The notes below the pieces were generated by a model. The model had not been told where the DNA came from. It did no database searches and saw only the letters and a program-made list of their open reading frames with translations. A stretch of DNA of 18,026 nucleotides, taken from positions 1 to 18,026 of the forward strand of contig NZIN01000053.1 of the NCBI GenBank assembly GCA_002689905.1, given 5' to 3'. This document shows, one piece after another, positions 1 through 8,082 of the stretch (position 1 is the first letter of the stretch; each line of letters opens with the position of its first letter). Source of the DNA: Rickettsiales bacterium (GTDB lineage: Bacteria > Pseudomonadota > Alphaproteobacteria > TMED109). A program made the translations under genes and the position numbers.

Positions 1-763
1 GTGTTAGACTAGTATCAATTATGTAATAAAGTGGTAAAATTATAGCTGATAGCCAAAAACCTGCTATAGCTAGCTCAATTAGCAAGAAACTACTCAAGAA
101 ACCTAAAGAGATACTACCAGAGTCTCCTAAAAATATTTTGGCAGGTGTCCAATTAAAAATACAGAATACTCCAGTAACTGATAATATTGCCAAAGCTAAT
201 AGGTTAACTTCTTTATATAGAAAATAATTAATTAATAACAGAGCAGCACATATGGATATAGTTTCTACAGCAGTAATTCCATTTATTCCATCCATAAAAT
301 TAAAAGCATTTATAAACCATGTTACAGATATAATCATGAAAACTGTACTTATATAGAATATAAAAATATTTTGTTTTATTAAGTCATTTATCTGAGGGGT
401 TATATAAAAAACTATAAAGAGGGCAATTGATGAAAAATGACATAAAAGCCTAGGTAATGGTTTAATGTTTTTGATATCATCAAATAAAGATATTAGAAAA
501 AGAATTGTTAAAGTAATTAAAACGTTTTTATCCCAGTTATAATTGTATATTTCAGATGTAAAGATTATAAGAGGAATAACTATTATGCCTCCTCCAAGAG
601 ATACTGGCTTTTTGTGATTTGATCTATAGTTAGGTTTATCAACAAATCCCATATTATAAAATATTTTTTTTGCGAGAAATAAAGCTATTACAGAAGTAAT
701 TAAAACAAAAGACGCTTTATAAAAAAATTTGTTTTCGTAAAAGAAACCATAAAAATCTTGCAT
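1..763 (-). CDS. WecA/WbpL-type polyprenyl-phosphate glycosyl-1-phosphate transferase (GT4-like/MraY superfamily), partial
   Basis: This integral membrane enzyme would transfer a sugar-1-phosphate from a UDP-sugar to undecaprenyl phosphate, the first step of O-antigen or similar surface polysaccharide synthesis. The reading frame is open from an ATG at 761-763 to the window edge and gives 254 residues; the rest of the protein (family usually about 320-360) lies outside. Visible family signatures in order are VDKPNYRSNHKKP with a GGG (41-59), the LFDD aspartate pair (D95, D96), NAFNFMDGINGI (152-163) and KIFLGDSGS (209-217, D214), separated by many hydrophobic helices. The 'DxPNxRSxHxxP' signature favours the WecA/WbpL branch over MraY. 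There is no strong ribosome binding site, only a weak AAGAA. It is divergent from the ketoacyl synthase-like gene with 76 bp between starts. The exact sugar substrate cannot be read from the sequence. Confidence 0.88.
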   Translation of the reverse strand, partial: MQDFYGFFYENKFFYKASFVLITSVIALFLAKKIFYNMGFVDKPNYRSNHKKPVSLGGGIIVIPLIIFTSEIYNYNWDKNVLITLTILFLISLFDDIKNIKPLPRLLCHFSSIALFIVFYITPQINDLIKQNIFIFYISTVFMIISVTWFINAFNFMDGINGITAVETISICAALLLINYFLYKEVNLLALAILSVTGVFCIFNWTPAKIFLGDSGSISLGFLSSFLLIELAIAGFWLSAIILPLYYIIDTSLT

Positions 764-839
764 AATGTTTTTCTTATAAGTTATATTAGGTTCATAACAT
801 ATAAAAAATAAAAATTCTTTAATTTTTAACAGATATTAG

Positions 840-1772
840 ATGGTCAAAATTATTTCAAGTCATTATGAATTAGGACAAAAAAAGGAAAGTCTAGAAGACT
901 TATGCAAGATTAATCCCGATTGGGACTATGAGAGGCTTCTTTTAAAAACAGGAATTAAAAATAGATATGTACTTGGTGCTAACCAAAGTCCTGAAGCCTT
1001 AAGCATAGAAGTAGGCAAGACTTGTATAAACAAAATCAGTAATAAAGAAGTTAATGGTATCATTTATGTCTCACAATCTCCTAGTAAACCATTACCCACT
1101 AGAGCTTGTTTATTGCAAGATAAATTGGGATTGGGAAAAAACTCGTTGGCATTTGATATTAATCAAGGATGCTCAGGATTTGTTTATGCTTTATCAGTAG
1201 CTACATCACTTATTAAGAATGACTGTGCCTCTAGAATAATCATATTATGCGCTGACTATTATTCAAAATATATTCCTGTAAATGATAGAACTTCTAGACC
1301 CATATTTAGTGATGCAGCTGCTGCTGTCATTATAGAAAAATCTAAAGAAAATAAAATTGAACCCTTTATTTTTAAAACCGCAGGAGATGGCAGTGAATTT
1401 TTAACTGTAAAAGAAAAAAATGGTATAAATAATCTTTATATGGATGGCCCAGCTGTTCTAAAATTTTCCTTAAACCTAGTACCGGAAGCTACAAAAGAGC
1501 TTTTAGAAAAAGCAAACTATAGCATGGAAGATATTGATAAATTTATTTATCATCAAGCTAGTGCGGTAGTTCTAAATAAACTACAAAAAAAATTAAATAT
1601 TCCTGATTATAAATGGTTTAATAGAATTGAGAACTTAGGTAATACTGTTTCTGCTACCATTCCGATAGCCATTAATTTATTACAAAATAAGAAAGAATTT
1701 TCCTATAAGCACAAATATCTGATGATGGGGTTTGGAGTTGGCTTATCTGTTGCTGGCTGTATAATATCATAA
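840..1772 (+). CDS. 3-oxoacyl-ACP synthase III (FabH-like) family protein
   Basis: A thiolase-fold condensing enzyme of 310 residues that would join an acyl-CoA or acyl-ACP starter to a second substrate, or transfer an acyl group. The triad is complete: Cys111 in INQGCSGF, His238 in IYHQAS, and Asn268 in ENLGNTVSATIP. The GFGVGLS motif near the C-terminus is also present. The usual housekeeping FabH motif reads HQAN followed by basic residues; here it is HQASAVVLNKL, so the ACP-docking helix differs. There is no plsX, fabD or acpP beside it, as is common for housekeeping fabH. Its divergent neighbour is a polysaccharide-initiating transferase. I infer a role in making an acyl group for a surface sugar or a secondary lipid, but housekeeping FabH is not excluded. 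No Shine-Dalgarno sequence is visible. Its last 6 bp overlap the end of the heparinase-like gene. Confidence 0.85.
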   Translation: MVKIISSHYELGQKKESLEDLCKINPDWDYERLLLKTGIKNRYVLGANQSPEALSIEVGKTCINKISNKEVNGIIYVSQSPSKPLPTRACLLQDKLGLGKNSLAFDINQGCSGFVYALSVATSLIKNDCASRIIILCADYYSKYIPVNDRTSRPIFSDAAAAVIIEKSKENKIEPFIFKTAGDGSEFLTVKEKNGINNLYMDGPAVLKFSLNLVPEATKELLEKANYSMEDIDKFIYHQASAVVLNKLQKKLNIPDYKWFNRIENLGNTVSATIPIAINLLQNKKEFSYKHKYLMMGFGVGLSVAGCIIS

Positions 1773-3386
1773 ACCTTTAGCAAACCCCCATAAAACTTCT
1801 GTTTTTTCATTAATAGTTTCTCCACTCAAGATTAATTGGCTAGTTTTTTTTACTATACCGTCATCTGCGACAAATATGCTTGGCTCTAAAGCAAGCTTTA
1901 CGTTACCTTGAAATTTAAATTTCCACCCTTGGTCACTGAAAAGAATAATTGCCGTTTTTTTATCAAGAGACAATGAGACTTTTAATTTCGGACTAAGATG
2001 CATTCTGATTTTAAAGTTTAATAGTTTTTCAGAATAAATTTGATCCAGAACAGCAATGTTCTCTCCAGTTTTATTTACCTCGATTATTCGGCTACAAATA
2101 GCTGAAAATTTATTTTTATAACCATTATGTGATAAATACATCACTTCAGATCCATTTTTTTGGTACCTTTTATAAGTTGCTGGATTATTTTCTAATATAG
2201 AGTTTTGTGGATCCGTATTTTCAATGACTAATACTGAATGAGCCGATGCTGAAAGCAAACTATTTTTCCAATCTTTATTTTTTTCAAAAATTGTTCCACA
2301 TGAACCTAATAACTTTGTTTTTCCGATATTTATTTCTATAGCATGCGGAACCTTTGACAACATTTTTTCATTATTGCAACTAGTATCTACAAAAATATTA
2401 GTTCCATGACATACTATTTTGTCAAAACCACTTTGTGAAAGATTTAGAGGTCCTTTGCCACGTGCCCTACCATCAGCTAAATTTAAAATTTTATCTATAA
2501 GAAACTTTGTTTCTTTTTTTGATCCATTAAAAGCTGCAAAACTGCCATTAGGTTTTCTAAAAAATCTTAAAGCGTGTGAGGATCTGTTTATATTCAACTC
2601 TAAAAAGTCTGGTATATTAAGTTGCTTAGAAAGCATAGCCTCTCTTATAGTAACTAAGTCACCTAATATGGTTAATTGTGAAGATGGCGACTTACTTGAA
2701 TGCATACCCTCATTATTAAAGCTTTTCTCTAATTCTTGTTCTAATATTTTACTATATTTATTAAAACTTTCGTTTTCATTATCAAAACATATACAACTTA
2801 AAAAAAGCCCTCTTAATATTTTTATTTTTTTTACTGAGCTTAACTCTAAACCCATGTCTTTTTTTAAGGATTGAAAATAACTTATACTTGCTTGACTTCT
2901 TAGGTGTTTAATTTGCTTAAATAAATTTTCTAAAAGAGTTTCTGAAAAATTTTTATCTTTTTCCGCTAACAAGAAATCAAAGTTGGTAATCCATGCTGAA
3001 ACTCTTCTAGATAAAATTTCTAATTCCCAGGATTGTAAGTTCCAGTTTCTATATTGATTAAGCCAATCTAATATCAAATATTTGGCGTGTTTCCTTGCTA
3101 ATGGACCAGACCTAGCTTTTAAGTGTCTTAACCATGAAAAACTATGTACTTCTTTTAACCAAAATTTGTTACTATTTGAAATATGCCATAATGTATTTTC
3201 TGGAGAATAGATTTTTTCATTAGCTAAATGATAATGTCCTTGAACCAACTGATCACCTATCACTGGATCTCCAGGCCAAGCATCTTTTGGTGTAAAAGAT
3301 AGATCACATATATTATTTTTTAATAAATAAAAATTATATATTTTTGTCCTTAGTAAAAAATGTTTTACAACCTTAGTTATCTTCAT
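1767..3386 (-). CDS. Heparinase II/III-like family protein
   Basis: A 539-residue protein of the two-domain heparinase II/III-like family. The N-terminal alpha-helical half shows WPGDP (37-41), HSFSWLRHLKA (81-91), SRRVSAWI (126-133) and HSSKSPSSQL (229-238). The C-terminal beta-sandwich half carries GSFAAFNGS (281-289), NIFVDTS (330-336) and SASAHSVLVIENTD (379-392). Similar proteins are a recurrent alphaproteobacterial companion of rsmB, often with purH, and are presumed to act on a cell-envelope or extracellular polysaccharide; no substrate is established that I know of. I see no clear signal peptide: the first 25 residues are mixed basic and hydrophobic. It starts 11 bp after rpe, so it belongs to the rsmB-rpe operon. 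Downstream, purH is absent and a convergent ketoacyl synthase gene follows instead. Confidence 0.85.
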   Translation of the reverse strand: MKITKVVKHFLLRTKIYNFYLLKNNICDLSFTPKDAWPGDPVIGDQLVQGHYHLANEKIYSPENTLWHISNSNKFWLKEVHSFSWLRHLKARSGPLARKHAKYLILDWLNQYRNWNLQSWELEILSRRVSAWITNFDFLLAEKDKNFSETLLENLFKQIKHLRSQASISYFQSLKKDMGLELSSVKKIKILRGLFLSCICFDNENESFNKYSKILEQELEKSFNNEGMHSSKSPSSQLTILGDLVTIREAMLSKQLNIPDFLELNINRSSHALRFFRKPNGSFAAFNGSKKETKFLIDKILNLADGRARGKGPLNLSQSGFDKIVCHGTNIFVDTSCNNEKMLSKVPHAIEINIGKTKLLGSCGTIFEKNKDWKNSLLSASAHSVLVIENTDPQNSILENNPATYKRYQKNGSEVMYLSHNGYKNKFSAICSRIIEVNKTGENIAVLDQIYSEKLLNFKIRMHLSPKLKVSLSLDKKTAIILFSDQGWKFKFQGNVKLALEPSIFVADDGIVKKTSQLILSGETINEKTEVLWGFAKGL

Positions 3387-3397
3387 TGTATGACCTG

Positions 3398-4057
3398 TTA
3401 GACCTTTAGCGAATTAATATTTCTAGAATAATACTTTGGGCCCTCTTTAAATATAGAACTTCCTGCAACAATTAAATTTGCTCCTGCCTTAGTAATAGTA
3501 TTTATATTTTTTGAGTTTATACCTCCATCTACTTCTAAAAAAATTTTCCTTCTTTTTTTTCTAATCATACTGTGAACATTTTTGACTTTTTTAATTTGCG
3601 AAGGTATAGTTTTTTGCCCACCAAAACCTGGATTTACTAACATAACTAAAACTAAATCAGTATAATCAAGTAAACTTTCTAACACTATTTCTGAGGTTGC
3701 TGGATTGATAGCTATGCCTGCTTTTACCCCCTTACTTTTTATATAATCAAGTGTTCTTATCGGATGTTGATCAGCTTCATAATGTATTGTTATTATATCA
3801 GCTCCTACAGATATAAAATCGTCTATGTGTTTTGCTGGCTCATTTATCATTAAATGTACGTCAAAAGGTTTTTTTGTTATTGGTCTTATCTTAGATATTA
3901 CAGAAGGACCAATAGTAATATTAGGAACAAAGGCTCCATCCATGACATCTATATGAATCATATCACTTCCTGCTTTATCTACATCTTTAACTTCTTGTCC
4001 TAATTTAGAAAAATCAGCAGAAAGAATAGAAGCAGCTATATTAATTTTATTTTTCAA
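3398..4057 (-). CDS. rpe: Ribulose-phosphate 3-epimerase
   Basis: Interconverts D-ribulose 5-phosphate and D-xylulose 5-phosphate in the pentose phosphate pathway (cytosolic TIM barrel). At 219 residues the length is normal. The expected metal and acid/base residues are present: His35 and Asp37 in HIDVMDG, His68 in DVHLM, and Asp177 in LEVDGGI. The phosphate-binding loops are NPGFGGQ (142-148) and VAGSSIF (193-199). A small oddity is VLVMLVNPG where most family members have VLVMTVNPG or VLVMSVNPG. It lies 14 bp downstream of rsmB and 11 bp upstream of the heparinase-like gene on the same strand, so the three are probably one transcript. Confidence 0.97.
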   Translation of the reverse strand: MKNKINIAASILSADFSKLGQEVKDVDKAGSDMIHIDVMDGAFVPNITIGPSVISKIRPITKKPFDVHLMINEPAKHIDDFISVGADIITIHYEADQHPIRTLDYIKSKGVKAGIAINPATSEIVLESLLDYTDLVLVMLVNPGFGGQKTIPSQIKKVKNVHSMIRKKRRKIFLEVDGGINSKNINTITKAGANLIVAGSSIFKEGPKYYSRNINSLKV

Positions 4058-4071
4058 TTTAGTATTTATAT

Positions 4072-5370
4072 TTAAATTTTTATAAGCCTTGCGATAAAAA
4101 AACCATCCATACCATTTAATTGATTATTATACCTATAAGGATGAGTTCTTATCAATCCTTTATTAATAATTTTTTTTGGAAATAATTTTACTTCCTCATG
4201 TTTTATATCTAGTAATTTTACTTTATTTTGTTTTATTATATATTTTATGACTTTTTCTCCTTCTTTGTATTGCAGTGAACAAGTGCAGTAAATTAATATA
4301 CCTTTTTTATTTAAAAAACTTATAGCCTTTTCTAATAGGTCTTTTTGTAATATTGATAACCTTTTTATATCTTCTTCAGTTTTATTCCATAGAACGTCAG
4401 GATTTTTTCTAACTGTGCCTGTTGCACTACAAGGAGCATCTAAAATTATTTTATTAAACTTTTTTTCACTATCCCAATACATTAAGTCTTTAGTGACGAT
4501 CTGAAGGTTTTTTTCTAATTTTATTCTTTTTATATTGTTGTAAAGTTGTTTGGTTTTACTCTTAGAAATGTCTAAAGATGTAACATTTGCTCCTTCATTT
4601 AATAATTGTGCTGTCTTTCCTCCTGGAGCCGAACATAAATCTAAAACCTCTTCATTTTTTTTTATTTCTTTTAATAACATTACAGGAATTTGGGCTGCTA
4701 TATTTTGCACCCACCATGCTCCTTCACTATAACCTTTAATTTTTTTTACATCTCCTATTTTTTTGAAACGCAAAGTATTATTTATTGTCTCTTCACCTCC
4801 TATTTGGTTTTTCCAATAATCATAATCTTCTTTAATTTTTAAATCCACATATGGCTCAAGAAAAATTTCATCTAAAATACTCTTTGTTTCATTTTCTCCA
4901 TATTGAGATATCCAGATGTTATATATCCATTTAGGTACATTTAATTTAGGGTCATATTTTTTTTTAAGGTTGCTTTCTTCTCTTATAATTCTTCGCAGTA
5001 TAGCGTTAGCTAATCCTTTCCATTTATTCAGTCTACCATTAAAGAAATTAACTGAAGTATTTACTGCTGCATAGTCTTCTACCCTAGTAAATAAAATTTG
5101 AGCGACGCCCATGATTAATATAGCCTTTATTTCTTGTAGCTTATTTGGAAGAGGTCTTTTTAAATATTTATTTATAACATGTTCTATAATACCTCTATTT
5201 CTTATGCTGACCATAGTTAGATTTTTAACAAAAGATTTTTCTCTGATACTTAAATTTAAATCTATAAAGTATTGATCGTATATTAAACCTACTTCTTTTA
5301 ATGATACTCCTAATAAATGCTTTTGAATTCCTATTTTTACTAATTCTCTACTTTTATCTTTATTTTTCAT
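4072..5370 (-). CDS. rsmB: 16S rRNA (cytosine-5)-methyltransferase RsmB/Fmu
   Basis: Methylates C5 of a cytosine in 16S rRNA (C967 in E. coli numbering) using S-adenosylmethionine. The 432 residues match the family length. An N-terminal NusB-like helical RNA-binding domain (about 1-135, with VEDYAAVNTSVNF and ANAILRR) precedes a Rossmann methyltransferase domain. This has the SAM loop LDLCSAPGGKT (243-253), the DAPCS motif with Cys314, and the YCTCS motif with Cys364; the two cysteines are the release base and the catalytic nucleophile. It leads the rsmB-rpe-heparinase operon. Its ATG is only 23 bp from the ATG of the divergent small SdhAF4-like gene, leaving little room for separate promoters. 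No clear Shine-Dalgarno sequence is visible. Confidence 0.95.
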   Translation of the reverse strand: MKNKDKSRELVKIGIQKHLLGVSLKEVGLIYDQYFIDLNLSIREKSFVKNLTMVSIRNRGIIEHVINKYLKRPLPNKLQEIKAILIMGVAQILFTRVEDYAAVNTSVNFFNGRLNKWKGLANAILRRIIREESNLKKKYDPKLNVPKWIYNIWISQYGENETKSILDEIFLEPYVDLKIKEDYDYWKNQIGGEETINNTLRFKKIGDVKKIKGYSEGAWWVQNIAAQIPVMLLKEIKKNEEVLDLCSAPGGKTAQLLNEGANVTSLDISKSKTKQLYNNIKRIKLEKNLQIVTKDLMYWDSEKKFNKIILDAPCSATGTVRKNPDVLWNKTEEDIKRLSILQKDLLEKAISFLNKKGILIYCTCSLQYKEGEKVIKYIIKQNKVKLLDIKHEEVKLFPKKIINKGLIRTHPYRYNNQLNGMDGFFIARLIKI

Positions 5371-5393
5371 AATTTATGTTGTTATATTTAATT

Positions 5394-5543
5394 ATGAACA
5401 AAGTATCAAAAAAAGAAAATAAAACTAATAAAGATAAGAAAGAAAATAAAAATAAAAAAGTAAAAGAAATAGGAGGGCCAAAAGGTCCTGAGCCTACACG
5501 TTATGGTGACTGGGAAGTCAAAGGGAGAGTATCCGACTTCTAG
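5394..5543 (+). CDS. DUF1674 / SdhAF4-like small protein (putative succinate dehydrogenase assembly factor)
   Basis: A 49-residue protein, shorter than many gene-calling cutoffs. The first half is a lysine- and asparagine-rich tail with low complexity. The second half carries the diagnostic C-terminal signature of the family, GGPKGPEPTRYGDWEVKGR followed by VSDF at the end. Eukaryotic homologues (Sdh8/SDHAF4) bind the flavinated SDHA subunit before it joins SDHB. Alphaproteobacterial DUF1674 proteins are presumed to act the same way, though I infer this from the motif alone. No sdh gene is in the window. In my recollection the gene is often near rsmB in alphaproteobacteria; here it is divergent with 23 bp between the start codons. 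No Shine-Dalgarno sequence is seen upstream of the ATG, so it may be leaderless or have a very short leader. Confidence 0.85.
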   Translation: MNKVSKKENKTNKDKKENKNKKVKEIGGPKGPEPTRYGDWEVKGRVSDF

Positions 5544-5552
5544 GAATGTTTT

Positions 5553-6081
5553 TTAATTCTTTGCTATACTTGTTAATAAATCAATTACGATAGTTTTTAT
5601 TTGAAGTGAAGGTATACCAAGATCTTTCTGTACTATCTCCATCGCTTTATCAATAACTGCTGTTTTATTTTATTCTGCATAATCAAACAAATCTAAATTT
5701 TTAGGCTTTATTAAAATACCAACCTCTCTTACTTCCTGCTCTGGGATGAATACCTAAGCAAGAAAATAGCCCTTTTCTATAAAAAAATCTTAAACTTTTT
5801 TGCTACTAATTGTATCTCAGTAAAACTTAGTTTTTATCAACTTGGTCTCTTAGAACCTCTAATAACTCATCATCCCTGACTCTATTTTTTTTTCTTAATA
5901 ATCTTAAGCCTTTAACTAGAATTTTTTCTCCGTTTAGTATTGAACCACCATTGATAAAATTAGTTTCTTTTAGGATTACTTTTTGTAATTTATTTAAATT
6001 ATTTAGCTCTCTTTCAAAATTTAAAAGTGACCCTGAATTAGGTGCTAATTTATATTCAAACTTAATATAAGACATAAACAC
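5553..6081 (-). pseudogene. Decayed gene resembling the N-terminal POTRA region of a ShlB/TpsB-type outer-membrane transporter
   Basis: An open frame runs from 6081 (GTG; an ATG is at 6075) to a TAA at 5829-5827. It includes PNSGSLLNFERE and ILVKGLRLLRKKNRVRDDEL. Past that stop, coding-like sequence continues in another frame as KLSFTEIQLVAKKFK, then in a third frame as FFIEKGYFLA, a TAG codon, VFIPEQEVRE, and further on LFDYAE followed by a TAA. The string 'LSFTEIQ..A....F...GYFLA.VFIPEQEV' closely resembles the POTRA domain of hemolysin secretion/activation (ShlB, FhaC) proteins as I remember them. Both frame changes fall in homopolymers (an A5 run and a T7 run) and each is repaired by adding one base. 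The 400-residue barrel is absent. The last stretch (about 5553-5690, VIDKAMEIVQKDLGIPSLQIK) fits no family I am sure of; it faintly recalls an acyl carrier protein start. Decay is well supported, the family less so. Confidence 0.55.
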
Positions 6082-6117
6082 AATATGTTAGTGTAACTTA
6101 AAAATTATTCACTATTA

Positions 6118-8049
6118 TTAACTTTTTTTATTTTTTATTAACTCTTCTACTGCACTGGGATCAGCTAAAGTACTAATATCGCCTAAGTTATCTAATTCAT
6201 TGGCAGCAATTTTTCTTAAAATTCTTCTCATTATTTTACCTGACCTTGTCTTAGGAAGGTTGGGAGACCACTGAATTACTTCTGGTTTAGCTATTGGACT
6301 TATTAAAGTACTTACAGTCTTTAGCAAACTTTCATTTAATTCATCATTTCCTTCGATTCCCGATTTTAAAGTAACAAATGCGTAAATTCCTTGCCCCTTA
6401 ATGTCATGTGGAAATCCTACTACTGCAGCTTCAGCAACTGATCCATGTGACACCAAAGCACTTTCTATCTCAGCAGTTCCCAATCTATGCCCTGATACAT
6501 TTATTACATCATCAACTCTTCCAGTAATCCAATAATAACCATCATCATCTCTTCTTACGCCATCTCCAGTAAAATAAACATTATCAAAAGTTGAAAAATA
6601 GGTATCAATAAACCTTTGATGGTCTCCATATACTGTTCTCATTTGTCCTGGCCAACTATCAGTAATAACTAAATTTCCCTCAGCCACTCCCTCTAATACA
6701 GTAGATTGATTATCTACAATAGATGGTTGTATTCCGAAAAAGGGCAAAGTAGCTGATCCCGGTTTCATATCAGTAGCACCAGGAAGGGGCGAAATCATAA
6801 TGCCTCCTGTTTCTGTTTGCCACCAAGTATCTACAATAGGACATTTCTCTTCTCCTACTACTTCATAATACCACTTCCATGCCTCTGGATTAATTGGCTC
6901 TCCTACAGTTCCTAATAGTTTTAAACTACTTCTACTGGTTTTTGCAACTAAATCATTCCCTTCTTTCATTATAGCCCTTAAAGCTGTAGGAGCAGTATAA
7001 AAAGTATTAACTTCATGCTTATCACAAATTTGCCAAAACCTTGAAGCATCAGGATAATTAGGTAATCCTTCATATATTAGAGTGGTTGCTCCATTAGCTA
7101 AAGGTCCATATACAATATAAGAATGCCCAGTAATCCAACCAACATCTGCCGTACACCAATAAATATCATCTTCCTTGTAGTTAAACACGTACTCATGTGT
7201 CATAGAAGCATAAACCAAATAACCACCGGAAGTATGCAAAACACCCTTAGGTTTTCCTGTAGATCCAGAGGTATACAAAATAAAAAGAGGATCTTCTGCA
7301 TTCATTTCAACTGGTTTGCAATTTTCATCAACTTTATTCTTTTCTTCGTGCCACCACAAATCTCTATTACTATCAAAAGCTATATTATTACCTGTTCTTT
7401 TTACTACCAATACACTTTTCACTAAATCAGTTTTCTCTAATGCAATATCAACATTTGCTTTTAAAGGAAAAATCCTGCCTCCTCTAAGCGATTCGTCAGC
7501 AGTGATTATAAATTCAGACTTACAGTCAATTATTCTATCTGCTAATGCCTCTGGAGAGAAACCACCGAATACAACAGAATGAATAGCTCCAATCCTTGCA
7601 CATGCTAACATAGCATACACTGATTCTGGAATCATAGGCATATAAATTGTAACCCTGTCACCCTTTTTAACATTATTTTTAAGAAGAACGTTTGCCATTA
7701 GGCATACTTCTTTATGTAACTCCGAATAGGTAATTTTCTTTACTTCATCTATATTATCTCCTTGCCATAACAAAGCAACTTTATCGTTATTGTTTTTTAA
7801 ATGTCTATCTATACAATTAGCGGAAACATTTAAAGTTCCGTCCTCAAACCATTTTATGTAGAGATCACTTTTATTAAAACTTGCGTTTTTAACCTGAGAA
7901 AAATTTTTAATCCAATTTATTCTTTTGGCATGCTTTTTCCAGAAACCCTCTGAGTCATTTACAGAATCGTTATACATCTTTATATACTCTTCTTTGTCTA
8001 ATAGTGCATCAGAAGCAAAGTTTTCTAAAACTTTGTAAACATCTTTCAT
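6118..8049 (-). CDS. acs: Acetyl-CoA synthetase (AMP-forming)
   Basis: Activates acetate to acetyl-CoA through acetyl-AMP. The 643-residue length is typical. ANL-superfamily motifs are all present: the phosphate loop TSGSTGKPKG (260-269), the acetate-selecting tryptophan region VDTWWQTETGG (406-416), FTGDGVRRDDDGYYWITGR, the hinge region, and the C-terminal TRSGKIMRRILRK. Its Lys605 corresponds to the lysine whose reversible acetylation controls Acs in Salmonella. The N-terminal FWKKHAKRINW block is also characteristic of Acs. A GGAG at 8059-8062 lies 9 nt before the ATG. It follows the EVE-domain gene by 33 bp on the same strand and ends 36 bp before the decayed TpsB-like gene. Marine heterotrophs use this enzyme for acetate scavenging. 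Confidence 0.97.
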   Translation of the reverse strand: MKDVYKVLENFASDALLDKEEYIKMYNDSVNDSEGFWKKHAKRINWIKNFSQVKNASFNKSDLYIKWFEDGTLNVSANCIDRHLKNNNDKVALLWQGDNIDEVKKITYSELHKEVCLMANVLLKNNVKKGDRVTIYMPMIPESVYAMLACARIGAIHSVVFGGFSPEALADRIIDCKSEFIITADESLRGGRIFPLKANVDIALEKTDLVKSVLVVKRTGNNIAFDSNRDLWWHEEKNKVDENCKPVEMNAEDPLFILYTSGSTGKPKGVLHTSGGYLVYASMTHEYVFNYKEDDIYWCTADVGWITGHSYIVYGPLANGATTLIYEGLPNYPDASRFWQICDKHEVNTFYTAPTALRAIMKEGNDLVAKTSRSSLKLLGTVGEPINPEAWKWYYEVVGEEKCPIVDTWWQTETGGIMISPLPGATDMKPGSATLPFFGIQPSIVDNQSTVLEGVAEGNLVITDSWPGQMRTVYGDHQRFIDTYFSTFDNVYFTGDGVRRDDDGYYWITGRVDDVINVSGHRLGTAEIESALVSHGSVAEAAVVGFPHDIKGQGIYAFVTLKSGIEGNDELNESLLKTVSTLISPIAKPEVIQWSPNLPKTRSGKIMRRILRKIAANELDNLGDISTLADPSAVEELIKNKKS

Positions 8050-8082
8050 TTTTTATTACTCCATTTAAACTAAATTTTATTT

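Noticed and set aside
2419..2874. 151-codon open frame on the plus strand
   Set aside because: It lies wholly antisense to the well-supported heparinase-like gene, has no ribosome site and shows no family resemblance; it is a shadow of the real gene.
5553..6081. Stop codon reassignment or programmed frameshifting as an explanation for the broken frame
   Set aside because: Two stops of different type plus two homopolymer frame shifts and a missing barrel domain fit decay better; all other genes here end at TAA or TGA normally without read-through signals.
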